NCBI RefSeq assembly: GCF_022549215.1
Contig: NZ_JAKZFC010000001.1
Coordinates: forward strand, 248,001-312,000
DNA: 64,000 nt
Direction: 5' to 3'
Origin: Solibacillus palustris
Lineage (GTDB): Bacteria > Bacillota > Bacilli > Bacillales_A > Planococcaceae
Shown here: piece after piece, positions 1 to 9,423 of the stretch
Position numbering within the stretch: position 1 is the first letter of the stretch
Layout of the letters: each line of letters begins with the position of its first letter
Program-made: the position numbers and the translations under genes
Notes under the pieces: generated by a model
What the model saw: the letters and a program-made list of their open reading frames with translations, nothing else
What the model was told of the DNA's origin: nothing
Databases searched by the model: none

Positions 1-832
1 ATTCTGTTAGGTCATATAAACCTGGCGAGAATGTCTTTTTTGGTTTACGTTCAATCTCGATTACTTTCGCATCTTGCTTATCTAACTTGTTTACAATCGC
101 ATCAATTTTGTCTTTTGCGAAGCTGCGTGAATTGCCATTAGCATCTTGCCACGTTAATTTTAAATCCTTTGTTTGTGCTTCAATGCCGTAATATGTTTGC
201 GCTTTGAAGTTTTTAATTTCGTCTTCACGTGCTGCAACCATTGCTACCACTGGCGTTTGAACTCGACCACAATTTAGCTGTGCATTATGTTTTGTCGTTA
301 ATGCTCTAGTCGCGTTTAGTCCGATGTACCAATCGGCCTCAGAGCGTGCTATAGCTGAAAAATAAAGGTTTTCGTAAGCTTTACCCGGTTTTAAATTTGC
401 AAACCCTTCCTTAATAGCTTTATCTGTTACTGATGAAATCCATAAGCGCTTAATCGGCTTGTTTACCTTCGCGCGGTCAATAATCCAACGTGCAACAAGC
501 TCACCTTCACGCCCAGCATCTGTAGCAATAATAATTTCGTTTACATCGTTACGTGTTAGCTGTGATTTTACCGCATTATATTGCTTACTTGTTTGTTTAA
601 TCGTTGTTAATTTTAGACGCTCTGGTAACATTGGTAAGTCTTCTAAGTTCCATTTTTTATATTTATCATCGTAACTTTCTGGATCGGCCAATGTTACTAA
701 ATGTCCTAATGCCCAAGTCACGATATATTTATCGCCCTCTAAAAATCCGTTCCCTTTTTTATGACACTTCAGCACATTCGCAATATCGCGTGCTACTGAA
801 GGTTTTTCTGCTAATACTACACTTTTAGCCAT
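1..832 (-). CDS. topB: DNA topoisomerase III, N-terminal part (cut by window edge)
   Basis: Type IA topoisomerase that passes single strands through a transient break to resolve recombination and replication intermediates. Reading the minus strand from the ATG at 832-830 gives MAKSVVLAEKPSVARDIANVL, the typical TOPRIM start, with the DAGREGE motif near residue 105 and the WYIGLNATRALT region near residue 175. About 277 codons are visible; the TopB family is near 700 residues, so the catalytic tyrosine and C-terminal zinc region lie beyond the left edge. The start is supported by an AAGGA-like site just upstream. A relic of another topB 3' end lies about 150 bp away on the other strand. Confidence 0.93.
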   Translation of the reverse strand, partial: MAKSVVLAEKPSVARDIANVLKCHKKGNGFLEGDKYIVTWALGHLVTLADPESYDDKYKKWNLEDLPMLPERLKLTTIKQTSKQYNAVKSQLTRNDVNEIIIATDAGREGELVARWIIDRAKVNKPIKRLWISSVTDKAIKEGFANLKPGKAYENLYFSAIARSEADWYIGLNATRALTTKHNAQLNCGRVQTPVVAMVAAREDEIKNFKAQTYYGIEAQTKDLKLTWQDANGNSRSFAKDKIDAIVNKLDKQDAKVIEIERKPKKTFSPGLYDLTE

Positions 833-901
833 GTATAACATCCTTTCGTATTTCCATGTGTTTAATATAGCATAGGAAAAAATTATATTCATTTTCAGTT
901 A

Positions 902-1216
902 TCTGATTGTGGTAAAATGTGTAAAAAGTGTTGTCTTGATAAGTGAATTTCAGATGAAGAATTTAATGTTAGAAGCATTAGCGACTGATGTAAGAAGAAG
1001 CTAGAGCTACACGGGCAAGGTGATGGCCAAATTTTCGTATGTAAATGCGGCTAGCGTGAAAAATTATCTGCCGTTGAAGCGCGTCGAAAAAAAGAGGGCA
1101 ACGGAAAAGTGGATAAACGTAGCGTACAAAAATTTATGAAGCAACAGGAAATAGAAGCAGGGCCAATTAACAATGCATTTGAAGATTTGTTAAAAGGCTT
1201 TAAGGTCGATAAATAA
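902..1216 (+). pseudogene. Relic of a topoisomerase III C-terminus
   Basis: One reading frame from about 980 to the TAA at 1214-1216 gives KKKLELHGQGDGQIFVCKCG, a stop, then REKLSAVEARRKKEGNGK and KRSVQKFMKQQ. This matches what I remember of the TopB C-terminal zinc-ribbon tail (CPxCxKKLELRGQGEGQIFVC). In-frame stops at 986-988 (TGA) and 1052-1054 (TAG, where a Tyr or His codon is expected) break it. Further upstream the same frame gives SDCGKMCKKC, possibly another zinc-ribbon remnant, and another stop. It cannot be the tail of the intact topB, which runs the other way. It is read as a decayed second copy. Confidence 0.7.
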
Positions 1217-1220
1217 CAAA

Positions 1221-1258
1221 ACGCGCCTGGAGGATGTGATTCCTTTAGGCGTTTTTTT
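1221..1258 (+). terminator. Rho-independent terminator after the topB relic
   Basis: ACGCGCCTGGAGGA pairs with TTCCTTTAGGCGT around a short loop and is followed by seven T. It still follows the decayed reading frame, consistent with a formerly functional gene end. Confidence 0.75.
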
Positions 1259-1277
1259 AGTGAAAAGTAAAATTCAG

Positions 1278-1314
1278 TATATAACTATTTTTTACTTATA
1301 AAAAATAGTTATAT
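1278..1314. repeat. AT-rich perfect inverted repeat
   Basis: TATAACTATTTTTT and its complement AAAAAATAGTTATA flank a 4-5 nt loop, giving a stem of about 14 bp with no mismatch. It stands alone between the relic's terminator and the SprA-type gene. It could be a second terminator or an operator; nothing in the sequence decides. Confidence 0.6.
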
Positions 1315-1524
1315 TTCAGAGGATTTTTGAATAGTAAACAATATTACCAAGAATCTATTTTACAAATAAAAGGTAACAAATTGCGGGAAATTGTACTTCA
1401 AGTGTGTTAACTAGTAACATACCAATATTAGTCCAAAAGATTCAAAATATGTATAATTAGTGAATGTTTTATTTTACCATGCGATAATACCCTATATAAA
1501 CTTTTTAAAAAGAGGTGAATAAAG

Positions 1525-2355
1525 ATGAGAATTGCTAGTTTATTACATGGTTATAATTCTGATTTAGAGGAAAGAAAACGCTCAGTCCAGCGCAAAGAGG
1601 TTGGCGATGCTTATAAAAAGCATGCCAAATATGCAAATGCAAGCAAAAACCCAATGCTCCAAGCGCTTGAAAATTTACTTTCTGGTAAAACAGAGAAGGA
1701 ATTACACGAGGCAGATGCAGCTGCCCGTAAAGATTCGCAGCAGATTTTAGTGGAGTCAAAGGACGAAGAGCTAGCGCGTCCAAAAGAAAAAGAGGAACTT
1801 TCACAGTTAAAGCAAACCGAGCAAGAAGTCATTGCGCATGAAGATGCTCACAAATCGGCAGGGGCAGGTGTGACGGGCGCAATTTCGTATACGCATACAA
1901 CAGGACCAGACGATCAGCGCTATATTAATGGCGGCGAAGTAGCGATTCAAGTACCGGCAACTAATGGAGAGTCGGATGAAACCATTGCGCTACTTGAAAG
2001 GGTACGTCAAGCCGCATTGGCACCAGCAGAGCCGTCCTCGCAAGATTTACGTGTAGCGGCAAGTGCTTCAGCGCAAATTCAGCAAGTACGCGCCGATAAA
2101 TACGGTGAAGTAATGGAAGAACAAGAAGAATCGGCACCATTTGCAGATGAAGACTTCACATTTGAAATGCCGGAAAAATTCCAAAAGGATTTTAACCGTA
2201 ATCCCGAAGAACAAACGATTTTTGGAAAGGGTTTAGAAAAGCTGTTATTCCAACGTACATTTAACAACGCAGCACAAAAATATAGTTCCCATATTGCAAT
2301 GGTGAAAAACGGCTACCGTTCTGTAACAGAACCGACCTTCTCACAAGTTGCATAA
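1525..2355 (+). CDS. SprA-related putative metalloprotease
   Basis: 276 residues. The central segment (about residues 95-185) contains EQEVIAHEDAHKSAGAG, in which HEDAH fits the zinc-protease HExxH pattern, followed by YTHTTGPDDQRYINGGEV and a region rich in Ala, Gln and Arg. This layout matches the SprA-related/CJM1_0395 putative metalloprotease family, whose substrate is unknown to me. No signal peptide or membrane segment is visible, so the protein is probably cytoplasmic. The N-terminal ~90 residues are charged and likely helical. The gene has its own RBS (AAGAGGTG, 8 nt spacing) and terminator and appears monocistronic. Confidence 0.75.
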   Translation: MRIASLLHGYNSDLEERKRSVQRKEVGDAYKKHAKYANASKNPMLQALENLLSGKTEKELHEADAAARKDSQQILVESKDEELARPKEKEELSQLKQTEQEVIAHEDAHKSAGAGVTGAISYTHTTGPDDQRYINGGEVAIQVPATNGESDETIALLERVRQAALAPAEPSSQDLRVAASASAQIQQVRADKYGEVMEEQEESAPFADEDFTFEMPEKFQKDFNRNPEEQTIFGKGLEKLLFQRTFNNAAQKYSSHIAMVKNGYRSVTEPTFSQVA

Positions 2356-2360
2356 ATGAA

Positions 2361-2402
2361 AACTCGCTTTAGCCAATTCGTGCTAGGGCGGGTTTTATTT
2401 TA
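2361..2402 (+). terminator. Terminator after the SprA-like gene
   Basis: AACTCGC pairs with GCGGGTT, with an inner AGC/GCT pair, followed by TTTTATTTTA. Confidence 0.7.
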
Positions 2403-2482
2403 GCCTCCACTTAAATGGAATGATTCCAATTTCAATCAAAGGTGCTATACTAATTTTTAACGAAAACACAGGAGTGATAGTT

Positions 2483-2968
2483 TTGGCGAAAAAACATGTG
2501 AAGACAAATGCGATTCGATTGATTGAACAGCGAAAAATTGTACATGAAATTTTTGAATATACGTCAGAAGATGGTCATGCGGTAGATGGTGTAACAGTCG
2601 CAGCAAAAATTGGTCAACCGGTTGAACATGTTTACAAAACTTTGATTGCCACTGCGGGAAAGGGGCATTATTTTGTGTTCGTTATTCCGGTTGAAGCCGA
2701 GCTCAATTTAAAGGCCGCAGCAAAAGTGGTTGGCGAGAAAAAGGTAGAATTGATTGCGGTAAAAGAGCTACTTGGTTTAACGGGCTATGTACGAGGTGGT
2801 TGTTCGCCAATTGGTATGAAAAAGCTGTTCCCAACGTATATCGAGCAAGCAGCCGAAACGCTTGATTACATAATTGTCAGCGCAGGAAAGATTGGCATGC
2901 AAATGAAACTCGCACCGACAGATTTGGCGAAAGCATCGAATGCGCAATTTGCCCAGCTTGTAACATAA
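2483..2968 (+). CDS. ybaK: YbaK/EbsC-type Cys-tRNA(Pro) deacylase
   Basis: Trans-editing enzyme that hydrolyses Cys mischarged on tRNA(Pro). A TTG start at 2483 is chosen because GGAGTGATAG lies just upstream and gives a 161-residue protein ([16 protein letters not shown]), the usual family length; the ATG at 2420 would add 21 residues without a ribosome site. The [10 protein letters not shown] segment near residue 110 and [10 protein letters not shown] upstream of it are characteristic of the YbaK domain. It is followed 17 bp later by the YczE-like gene and may share its transcript. Confidence 0.85.
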   Translation: MAKKHVKTNAIRLIEQRKIVHEIFEYTSEDGHAVDGVTVAAKIGQPVEHVYKTLIATAGKGHYFVFVIPVEAELNLKAAAKVVGEKKVELIAVKELLGLTGYVRGGCSPIGMKKLFPTYIEQAAETLDYIIVSAGKIGMQMKLAPTDLAKASNAQFAQLVT

Positions 2969-2985
2969 TAGAAAGAAGGATTTAT

Positions 2986-3603
2986 ATGTCGAAAAAATTT
3001 TGGTGGCAGTGGGGTAGCTTTTTTGTCGGACTGATGGTGATGGCACTCGGCATTACACTGACGATTAAAGGCAATGTCATTGGCACCAGTCCATGGGATG
3101 TATTCCATATCGGAATGTTTAACCAATTTGGTTTGACGATCGGCACGTGGTCGATTTTAACAGGATTATTCATTATTTGCGTAACGTCGATGTATCTTAA
3201 ACGTGTTCCGAGATTAGCTACTTTTTTAAATATGCTATTAATCGGTTCATTTATTGATTTATTTAACTGGCTATTACCAGAGGCGTCTCTATTTGTTTTT
3301 GAAATTAGCTATTTTGTAGCAGGCTTTTTTGTCATGAGTATTGGCTGTGCACTTTATATTGCGGCAAGTCTTGGAGAGGGCCCACGGGATACGGTGATGA
3401 TGATTATCGCGAGCAAGGGCTATTCGGTAAAAACAGGGCGTATGGTGATGGAAGTGATTGCGGCAAGCATTGGCTGGCTACTTGGTGGACCGGTTGGCCT
3501 TGGTACGATTATTTTAGCGCTTGGAACGGGCTATATTATTCAACCCGCGTTATTTTGCTTTAAAAACAAGCTTGAAAAAATTATTGGTGAGCCACTCACG
3601 TAA
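2986..3603 (+). CDS. YczE/YyaS-type integral membrane protein
   Basis: 205 residues with about five hydrophobic segments. The N-terminus (FFVGLMVMALGITLTIKG, then GTSPWDVFHIG) and the later GEGPRDTVMM stretch are typical of the YczE/YitT-like family. In B. subtilis YczE is linked to post-transcriptional control of bacillaene production; its biochemical role is unknown and need not be the same here. RBS GAAGGATTT. No terminator follows before the kbl gene 58 bp downstream. Confidence 0.75.
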   Translation: MSKKFWWQWGSFFVGLMVMALGITLTIKGNVIGTSPWDVFHIGMFNQFGLTIGTWSILTGLFIICVTSMYLKRVPRLATFLNMLLIGSFIDLFNWLLPEASLFVFEISYFVAGFFVMSIGCALYIAASLGEGPRDTVMMIIASKGYSVKTGRMVMEVIAASIGWLLGGPVGLGTIILALGTGYIIQPALFCFKNKLEKIIGEPLT

Positions 3604-3661
3604 AATATTGGCAACTTATGCTACACTATAACTGATGTTGAAATTGAAAGGATGAACGAGC

Positions 3662-4852
3662 ATGTCAAACGTATTAAATACCTTTTTAGATGAAAATTTA
3701 CAAGACCTACGCACTCAAGGTTTATACAACGAAATTGATCCTGTTGAAGGTGCGAATGGCCCGATCATTCAAGTAGCAGGCAAACAATTAATTAATCTAT
3801 CATCAAATAACTATTTAGGTTTAGCGACAAATGATGAATTAAAGAAAATAGCACAAAACACAATCGAAACATATGGTGTCGGTGCGGGTGCGGTTCGTAC
3901 AATTAACGGTACATTAGATTTACATGTGAAATTAGAACAAACATTAGCAAAATTCAAAGGGACAGAAGCGGCGATTAGCTATCAATCTGGCTTCAACTGT
4001 AATATGGCAGCGATTTCTGCTGTTATGGATAAAAACGATGCCATCCTTTCAGATGCTTTGAACCATGCTTCCATTATCGACGGCTGCCGTTTATCCAAAG
4101 CGAAAATCATTCCATTTGCACACGCAGACATGGATGATTTACGTGCGAAAGCAAAACAAGCGACAGAATCAGGCCTTTACAATAAAGTCATGGTTATTAC
4201 TGACGGCGTGTTCTCAATGGATGGCGACATCGCGAAGCTACCTGAAATCGTAGAAATCGCAAAAGAATTTGATTTGATTACGTATGTAGACGATGCACAC
4301 GGTTCAGGTGTAACAGGTAAAGGTGCGGGTACAGTGAAGCACTTCGGGTTACAAAACGAAATCGATTTCCAAATCGGCACATTATCAAAAGCAATCGGTG
4401 TTGTCGGTGGCTATGTAGCAGGGAAGAAAAATTTAATCGATTGGTTAAAGGTTCGTTCTCGTCCGTTTTTATTCTCGACAGCATTACCACCAGGGGACGT
4501 TGCAGCCATTACACGCGCTGTGGAAATCATTATGGAATCAACAGAGCTGCATGACAAACTTTGGGACAACGGTGATTATTTAAAGAAAGGCTTAATCGAG
4601 CTTGGCTTTAATATCGGGGATTCAGAAACACCAATCACACCTTGTATTATTGGCGATGAAAAATTAACACAGCAATTCTCCAAACGATTAATTGAAGAAG
4701 GTGTGTACGCAAAGTCGATTGTATTCCCAACGGTACCAAAAGGAACAGGTCGCGTGCGTAATATGCCAACAGCAGCACATACAAAAGAAATGTTAGATGA
4801 TGCATTAGCCATTTACGCAAAAGTTGGTCGTGAATTAGGTGTAATTCAATAA
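3662..4852 (+). CDS. kbl: Glycine C-acetyltransferase (2-amino-3-ketobutyrate CoA ligase)
   Basis: PLP enzyme converting 2-amino-3-oxobutyrate plus CoA to glycine and acetyl-CoA, the second step of threonine degradation. 396 residues, full family length. Visible marks are NYLGLA near residue 45, [11 protein letters not shown] near 215, and the PLP-lysine segment [12 protein letters not shown] near residue 243. The RBS AAAGGATGA is well spaced. The first-step enzyme, an SDR-type threonine dehydrogenase, is encoded about 2.8 kb downstream at 7700-8650 rather than adjacent; the methionine-salvage pair lies between. Confidence 0.95.
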   Translation: MSNVLNTFLDENLQDLRTQGLYNEIDPVEGANGPIIQVAGKQLINLSSNNYLGLATNDELKKIAQNTIETYGVGAGAVRTINGTLDLHVKLEQTLAKFKGTEAAISYQSGFNCNMAAISAVMDKNDAILSDALNHASIIDGCRLSKAKIIPFAHADMDDLRAKAKQATESGLYNKVMVITDGVFSMDGDIAKLPEIVEIAKEFDLITYVDDAHGSGVTGKGAGTVKHFGLQNEIDFQIGTLSKAIGVVGGYVAGKKNLIDWLKVRSRPFLFSTALPPGDVAAITRAVEIIMESTELHDKLWDNGDYLKKGLIELGFNIGDSETPITPCIIGDEKLTQQFSKRLIEEGVYAKSIVFPTVPKGTGRVRNMPTAAHTKEMLDDALAIYAKVGRELGVIQ

Positions 4853-4884
4853 GAAAAGCGCATTCACACCGTCTAGACATATAC

Positions 4885-4922
4885 AAAAAGGCTCCGTACT
4901 ACAATTTTAGTAGCGCGGAGCC
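4885..4922 (-). terminator. Terminator of mtnE
   Basis: GGCTCCG and CGGAGCC enclose an inner CTAC/GTAG stem; the run of T lies on the minus strand (T5 at 4885-4889). It ends the aminotransferase gene and may also stop kbl transcripts. Confidence 0.8.
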
Positions 4923-4927
4923 TGTTA

Positions 4928-6118
4928 TTATTGTACTTTTACAGTAAATAGCTCTAATTTTGCGACACGTTTCATTGCTTCACGTAGACGATTTTCATCA
5001 ACGAGCAACCCTACGCGGATATAGCCTTCCCCGTATTCACCGAAACCATTGCCAGCAGCGACTGCGATATCTGCCTTTTCAAGTAATAGGTCGGCAAATT
5101 GCTCGCTTGTGTAACCGTCAGCGACAGGCAACCACGCAAAAAACGAGCCCTTTGGAGCGGTAATAGTCCAGCCAATTTTCTGTGCTTCTTCTACAAGCGT
5201 ATTGCGGCGACTTTCATAGAGTGCACGCAAATTTTCAACGCAAGTTTGTTCTTCGTTTAATGCTGTAGCAGCCGCATGCTGAATAGCTGGGAACTGACTG
5301 CAAAACAAATGGTCCTGAATGATGTTAATGGCTTCAATCATTTTAGCATTGCCAACCGCAAAGCCGATACGCCAACCCGCCATGTTGAAAGATTTGGACA
5401 GGGTATACAATTCAATACCGATATCCTTTGCGCCGGGTGCTTGTAAAAAGCTCGGTGGACGTTTGCCGTCAAAACCAATTGCTCCGTAGGCAAAGTCATG
5501 GGCAACGGCGATTTGGTTTTCTTTTGCGAACCGAACCGTTTCCTCAAAAAATTCAGCCGTTGCAACACCACCAGTTGGATTGTTTGGGTAGTTTAAGTAC
5601 ATTAATTTCGCGCGCTCTTTCACTTCGTCAGATAGGGAGTTATAATCCGGTAAAAAGTCGTTTTGTGCAGTCAATGGTAATGTATTAAACTTTACATCCG
5701 CAAGCGCAACGCCTGATAAATAATCAGGATAGCCTGGGTCAGGAAGCAACATGTAATCACCGGGATTTAAAACAGCAAGGGGCAGTTCAACTAGCCCAAC
5801 TTTTGTACCACCAAGTATCGCAACTTCGGTGTTTGGGTCAATGTCGACATTGTATTCACGTTTATAAAAGTCCGCAGCTGCTTGACGTAGCTCAGCAATG
5901 CCACGAAACGGTGAATATTTATGAGTTTGTGAATTCATTGCCGCCACTTGTAAGGTTTCAATAATATGATCAGGTGTTGGCTGGTCAGGGTTGCCTTGCC
6001 CTAAATTAATCACATCACGCCCCTGTGCAAGTGCCTCGTTGACTTTTCCAACAAGCGCCGCAAAAAATTGCGGAGGTAGCTGTTGAAGTTTTTTCGAAAA
6101 TTCCATGGTTTTGTTCAT
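4928..6118 (-). CDS. mtnE: Aminotransferase, MtnE type (methionine salvage)
   Basis: Class I PLP aminotransferase expected to convert 2-keto-4-methylthiobutyrate to methionine in the 5'-methylthioadenosine salvage pathway. About 390 residues; INLGQGNPDQPTPDHI near residue 37, the NYPNNPTGG motif near residue 175 and the lysine motif SKSFNMAGWRIGFAVGN near residue 245 closely follow B. subtilis MtnE (YkrV). Two starts are possible: the ATG at 6118, where the AAAAGGG site is too close, and the ATG at 6106, giving MEFSKKLQQLPP and better spacing. The gene is divergent from an mtnU-like gene, its usual partner. No SAM riboswitch is visible in the 184 bp between them. Confidence 0.85.
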   Translation of the reverse strand: MNKTMEFSKKLQQLPPQFFAALVGKVNEALAQGRDVINLGQGNPDQPTPDHIIETLQVAAMNSQTHKYSPFRGIAELRQAAADFYKREYNVDIDPNTEVAILGGTKVGLVELPLAVLNPGDYMLLPDPGYPDYLSGVALADVKFNTLPLTAQNDFLPDYNSLSDEVKERAKLMYLNYPNNPTGGVATAEFFEETVRFAKENQIAVAHDFAYGAIGFDGKRPPSFLQAPGAKDIGIELYTLSKSFNMAGWRIGFAVGNAKMIEAINIIQDHLFCSQFPAIQHAAATALNEEQTCVENLRALYESRRNTLVEEAQKIGWTITAPKGSFFAWLPVADGYTSEQFADLLLEKADIAVAAGNGFGEYGEGYIRVGLLVDENRLREAMKRVAKLELFTVKVQ

Positions 6119-6302
6119 CCCTTTTTTAGTAGATTAGAGCGTATTGGCTTTTCAATGTATGGTATATAAGTAAATATATTAACTCGTACAATTTATGTTT
6201 TTCAAAGATTAAAAATAATCTTAGTACTTTTCTAGGTTTAAGTAAAGTGAAAATTATGATAATTTAAAGTGTAGTGAATTTTGTAGAGGACGGTGTTTAC
6301 AT

Positions 6303-7091
6303 ATGAAAATCGGTTGTATTCAATTAAATGTAGGTTTTGGCAAAGTCGACGAAAACTACGAGCGTGCCGAAAAATTGATTCGAGAGGCAGCTGCAGGGGG
6401 CGCGGAAATCATTGTGTTACCCGAAATGTGGAACACAGGCTACGCACTTGAGAAATTAGATGAGCTAGCGGATGAAAACGGAGAGCGTTCGAAAGCGTTT
6501 TTAAGTACGCTTGCAAAAGATTTAGCAGTACATATTGTCGGTGGTTCAGTTGCGGTGAAGCGTGATGGCGAGTTTTATAATACGATGTACACGTATAATC
6601 GTGCCGGTGATTTAGTCGGCGAATATAGCAAAGTGCATTTATTCCGTTTAATGGATGAGCATTTGTATTTGCAATCAGGTGATACGATGAATCGTTTTGC
6701 ACTCGATGGTTTAGAAGCAGGAGGCGCGATTTGCTATGACATTCGTTTCCCAGAATGGCTGCGTGCACATGCATTAGACGGCGCAAAGGTGTTATTCATT
6801 CCGGCACAATGGCCAACGCCACGTATTGACCATTGGAAAATTTTACTGCAAGCGCGTGCCATTGAAAATCAATGCTATGTCATTGCAGTCAATCGTATTG
6901 CACGTAAAGTCGAGAATTTCAACGGACAGTCGATGATTATCGGACCATGGGGTGAAGTACTATGGACTGGTGCGGAAGATGAGGAGCTAGCCATTGTTGA
7001 TGTTGATTTTTCAACGGTAGACGAGGTGCGCGGACGTATTCCTGTTTACGATGATCGCCGCCCGAATCTTTATGAGAAGGTAGTTAAATAA
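6303..7091 (+). CDS. mtnU: Carbon-nitrogen hydrolase, MtnU type (omega-amidase)
   Basis: Nitrilase-superfamily amidase of 262 residues. The Glu-Lys-Cys triad is visible as LPEMW (E41), YSKVHLF (K110) and GGAICYDIRFPEW (C144). In Bacillus the MtnU/YkrU homologue sits beside mtnE and is thought to hydrolyse the 2-oxoglutaramate-type product formed when MtnE uses glutamine as amino donor. The divergent pairing here supports that assignment. Start ATG follows AGAGGACGG. The rest of the salvage pathway (mtnK, A, W, X, B, D) is not in the window. Confidence 0.85.
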   Translation: MKIGCIQLNVGFGKVDENYERAEKLIREAAAGGAEIIVLPEMWNTGYALEKLDELADENGERSKAFLSTLAKDLAVHIVGGSVAVKRDGEFYNTMYTYNRAGDLVGEYSKVHLFRLMDEHLYLQSGDTMNRFALDGLEAGGAICYDIRFPEWLRAHALDGAKVLFIPAQWPTPRIDHWKILLQARAIENQCYVIAVNRIARKVENFNGQSMIIGPWGEVLWTGAEDEELAIVDVDFSTVDEVRGRIPVYDDRRPNLYEKVVK

Positions 7092-7100
7092 TAATTGTTG

Positions 7101-7134
7101 AAAGTGCGCCTATCTATATAAGGTGCACTTTTTT
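7101..7134 (+). terminator. Terminator of mtnU
   Basis: AAAGTGC pairs with GCACTTT, extended by GCCT/AAGG, followed by a T run. Confidence 0.8.
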
Positions 7135-7136
7135 GT

Positions 7137-7699
7137 AATACGATTACATTTGTTTCAAACACCAAATGAATAGGTATGACGCTGGATTAAGGCTCCATCG
7201 CGCTTGTTAATGAGTGTGTCTCTGTCACCATACATTCGTTGTTATTTGAATTTTATGCACAAAGACTGGCAATACAATGCAGCGCTCTATAATAGTCGAA
7301 GGCAAAAATAAGGGTGTTGAATAAAATGAATGAAGACAGAGGACAGTTTATAGTTGGTTGTGAACACGCCAATTTTATGAATCCCATGCCACAATTTAAA
7401 AGATGCGCTTGCATGCATGAATGCTTTTGTCATTAGTCGTTAAATTGGGATATTTTGAGGGATTTTTGTCCCGCCGTAAGAAAGATAACACAATTCGAAT
7501 ATTTGAGACGGACAATTGTATTACTGAAAAAGAATTTTTATGAAATATTGTATTTTATAAAAGAACACCCTATAATAAATCCGAGAAAAAGCTTTTCAAA
7601 TTAGGTTTTGTCTTTAATTGAATGTTTTTTTACAGAGGACATTTGTGTTATTAAATATTTTATTGGAATACTTTTTTCGAGGATAGGGAGGCATCAAGT
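7137..7699. other. 563-bp intergenic stretch without a convincing gene
   Basis: The only start with a ribosome-like site (AAGGGTGTTG) is the ATG at 7326. It opens a 36-codon frame ending at 7436 whose tail is Cys-rich (CACMHECFCH). Without a homologue I do not call it a gene. The last 150 bp are AT-rich and presumably hold the tdh promoter. Confidence 0.4.
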
Positions 7700-8650
7700 G
7701 TGAAAAAAATTATGGTGACCGGTGCATTAGGTCAAATTGGTTCAGAATTAGTAGAGAAATTACGCCATACGTATGGCATTGACAATGTATTAGCAACAGA
7801 TATTCGAAAAATTGATCAACATGAGGGACCGTTTGAAGTGTTGGACGTAACAGATGGGAAGCGCATGCATACACTCGCACATGACTTCGGTGCGGACACG
7901 ATGATTCACATGGCTGCATTACTATCTGCAACAGCGGAAAAAAATCCGGTATTCGCATGGAATTTAAATATGGGCGGCTTAATGAATGCACTTGAAGTAG
8001 CACGTGAATTAGACATGCAATTTTTCACACCAAGTTCAATCGGCGCATTCGGTCCTTCAACACCAAAAGACAATACGCCACAAGATACACTGCAACGCCC
8101 AACAACAATGTATGGGGTAAATAAAGTTGCTGGTGAATTATTATGTGACTATTATTACACACGTTTCGGTTTAGATACGCGCGGTGTTCGTTTTCCAGGG
8201 TTAATTTCGTATGTGACGCCTCCTGGGGGTGGAACGACAGATTATGCGGTAGACATTTACTACAAAGCCATTGCAGAAGGTCGTTACACATCGTATATCG
8301 CAGAAGGTACTTACATGGATATGATGTATATGCCAGATGCGCTGCAGGCGATTGTTGATTTAATGGAGGCAGACCCAGCGAAACTCGTACATCGCAATGC
8401 CTTTAATATTTCAGCGATGAGCTTCGAGCCATCACAAATCGCAGCAGAAATTAAAAAGCATATTCCAACATTTACGATGGACTATGAGGTAGACACAGTG
8501 AGACAGGCAATTGCTGACAGCTGGCCAAACGCAATCGATTCATCAGCAGCGATGGAAGAGTGGGGCTTTAAAGCAAGCTATAACTTAGAAAAAATGACAA
8601 TAGATATGTTAGAAAAGCTAAAAGTACGTTTAGATCAAAATATAATTTAA
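7700..8650 (+). CDS. tdh: L-threonine 3-dehydrogenase, SDR (epimerase-like) type
   Basis: Oxidises L-threonine to 2-amino-3-oxobutyrate with NAD+. 316 residues, with the Rossmann motif GALGQIG at residues 8-14, a middle [14 protein letters not shown] segment and the catalytic YGVNK (Tyr-xxx-Lys) near residue 139. SSIGAFGP and [11 protein letters not shown] are typical of the short-chain TDHs of Staphylococcus and Flavobacterium rather than the zinc MDR type of E. coli. Start GTG with GGGAGG upstream. With kbl it forms a complete threonine-to-glycine route in this window. Confidence 0.9.
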   Translation: MKKIMVTGALGQIGSELVEKLRHTYGIDNVLATDIRKIDQHEGPFEVLDVTDGKRMHTLAHDFGADTMIHMAALLSATAEKNPVFAWNLNMGGLMNALEVARELDMQFFTPSSIGAFGPSTPKDNTPQDTLQRPTTMYGVNKVAGELLCDYYYTRFGLDTRGVRFPGLISYVTPPGGGTTDYAVDIYYKAIAEGRYTSYIAEGTYMDMMYMPDALQAIVDLMEADPAKLVHRNAFNISAMSFEPSQIAAEIKKHIPTFTMDYEVDTVRQAIADSWPNAIDSSAAMEEWGFKASYNLEKMTIDMLEKLKVRLDQNII

Positions 8651-8700
8651 TGATAAAGCAAGCATACGGGAGATAATCCTGTATGTGTAACGAATACAGA

Positions 8701-8744
8701 AAAACACTCTAAATGTTGTTATATCAATGTTTAGAGTGTTTTAT
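8701..8744. terminator. Bidirectional terminator after tdh
   Basis: AAAACACTCTAAA and TTTAGAGTGTTTT form a 13-bp stem with T/A tracts on both sides. A smaller hairpin (CATACGGG/CCTGTATG) lies just before it at about 8663-8684. Confidence 0.8.
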
Positions 8745-8832
8745 TGTGCCTCCAACTTTCCTTTGGGAATGTTTTTAGATTTAGAAGTGTAAATTTAATA
8801 CGGTAAATTTAGTTTGGTTGCTATTTATCATT

Positions 8833-9423
8833 TTACTTTACTTGTAACTTTAATTGATATGAGCGAATTAGATTTACTGCGCAGTTTACTAAAAATATTC
8901 CTAATACCCCACCAAGAATATTAAGTAACAAATAGATCATATCCACATTACCATAGCCTCTCGATGTTAAACCAGCCCATCCAAATAAAAGACGAGCAAA
9001 GTCGATTACTAAACAACTTAAAATAACAATAGCAATTGCTTTCTTGTTACTTTTTAAATTGAAAAGGAGTAATAAAGCAATCCCTAACGGTACAAATAAA
9101 ATTACATTATAAAATATAGCAGAATAACTCCAAATGGAAATATTAAAGTGCATCGTATCAAATATTCCAAACCAATCATTTGTTGAAATAAACCTGCTAC
9201 TAGTATCTGCAGGATTTTGAGGGAGCGTGAATCCACCAAATATAATTTGAATTAAGCTTATCAAGTAAAAGATAAAGCTATATAAAATAAATCGTTTCTT
9301 ATTACTTTTTTCTACTTTTCTAAAGTAATCAAGAAATACATCAATAAAAATAGATACCAGCAAAATTAAGAACCCTAAGGGAACAATATTGTAAAGAACG
9401 TATGTTGAATCCACAATTAACAT
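8833..9423 (-). CDS. VanZ-like membrane protein
   Basis: About 194-196 residues and five hydrophobic segments. The C-terminal half (VILFVPLGIALLLLF, later GNVDMIYLLLNILGGVLGIFL) matches the VanZ-like fold, a family including the teicoplanin-resistance protein VanZ and many uncharacterised homologues. The ATG at 9423 abuts GGGAG; a GTG at 9414 gives better spacing (GGGAG plus 9 nt), so the true start is probably one of these and not the ATG at 9519. The gene lies head-to-head with a decapitated acyl-CoA ligase, suggesting that the segment carrying it arrived by recombination. Confidence 0.65.
   Translation of the reverse strand: MLIVDSTYVLYNIVPLGFLILLVSIFIDVFLDYFRKVEKSNKKRFILYSFIFYLISLIQIIFGGFTLPQNPADTSSRFISTNDWFGIFDTMHFNISIWSYSAIFYNVILFVPLGIALLLLFNLKSNKKAIAIVILSCLVIDFARLLFGWAGLTSRGYGNVDMIYLLLNILGGVLGIFLVNCAVNLIRSYQLKLQVK

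Noticed and set aside
6119-6302. Possible SAM riboswitch between mtnE and mtnU
   Set aside because: Bacillus methionine-salvage genes often have one, but none of the S-box conserved blocks is visible in these 184 bp.
6409-6786. 125-codon frame antisense to mtnU
   Set aside because: Inside a gene with all three nitrilase catalytic residues; His/Leu-rich shadow composition.
7326-7436. 36-codon Cys-rich frame in the mtnU-tdh gap
   Set aside because: A weak ribosome-like site only and no recognisable family; kept as a note in the intergenic entry.
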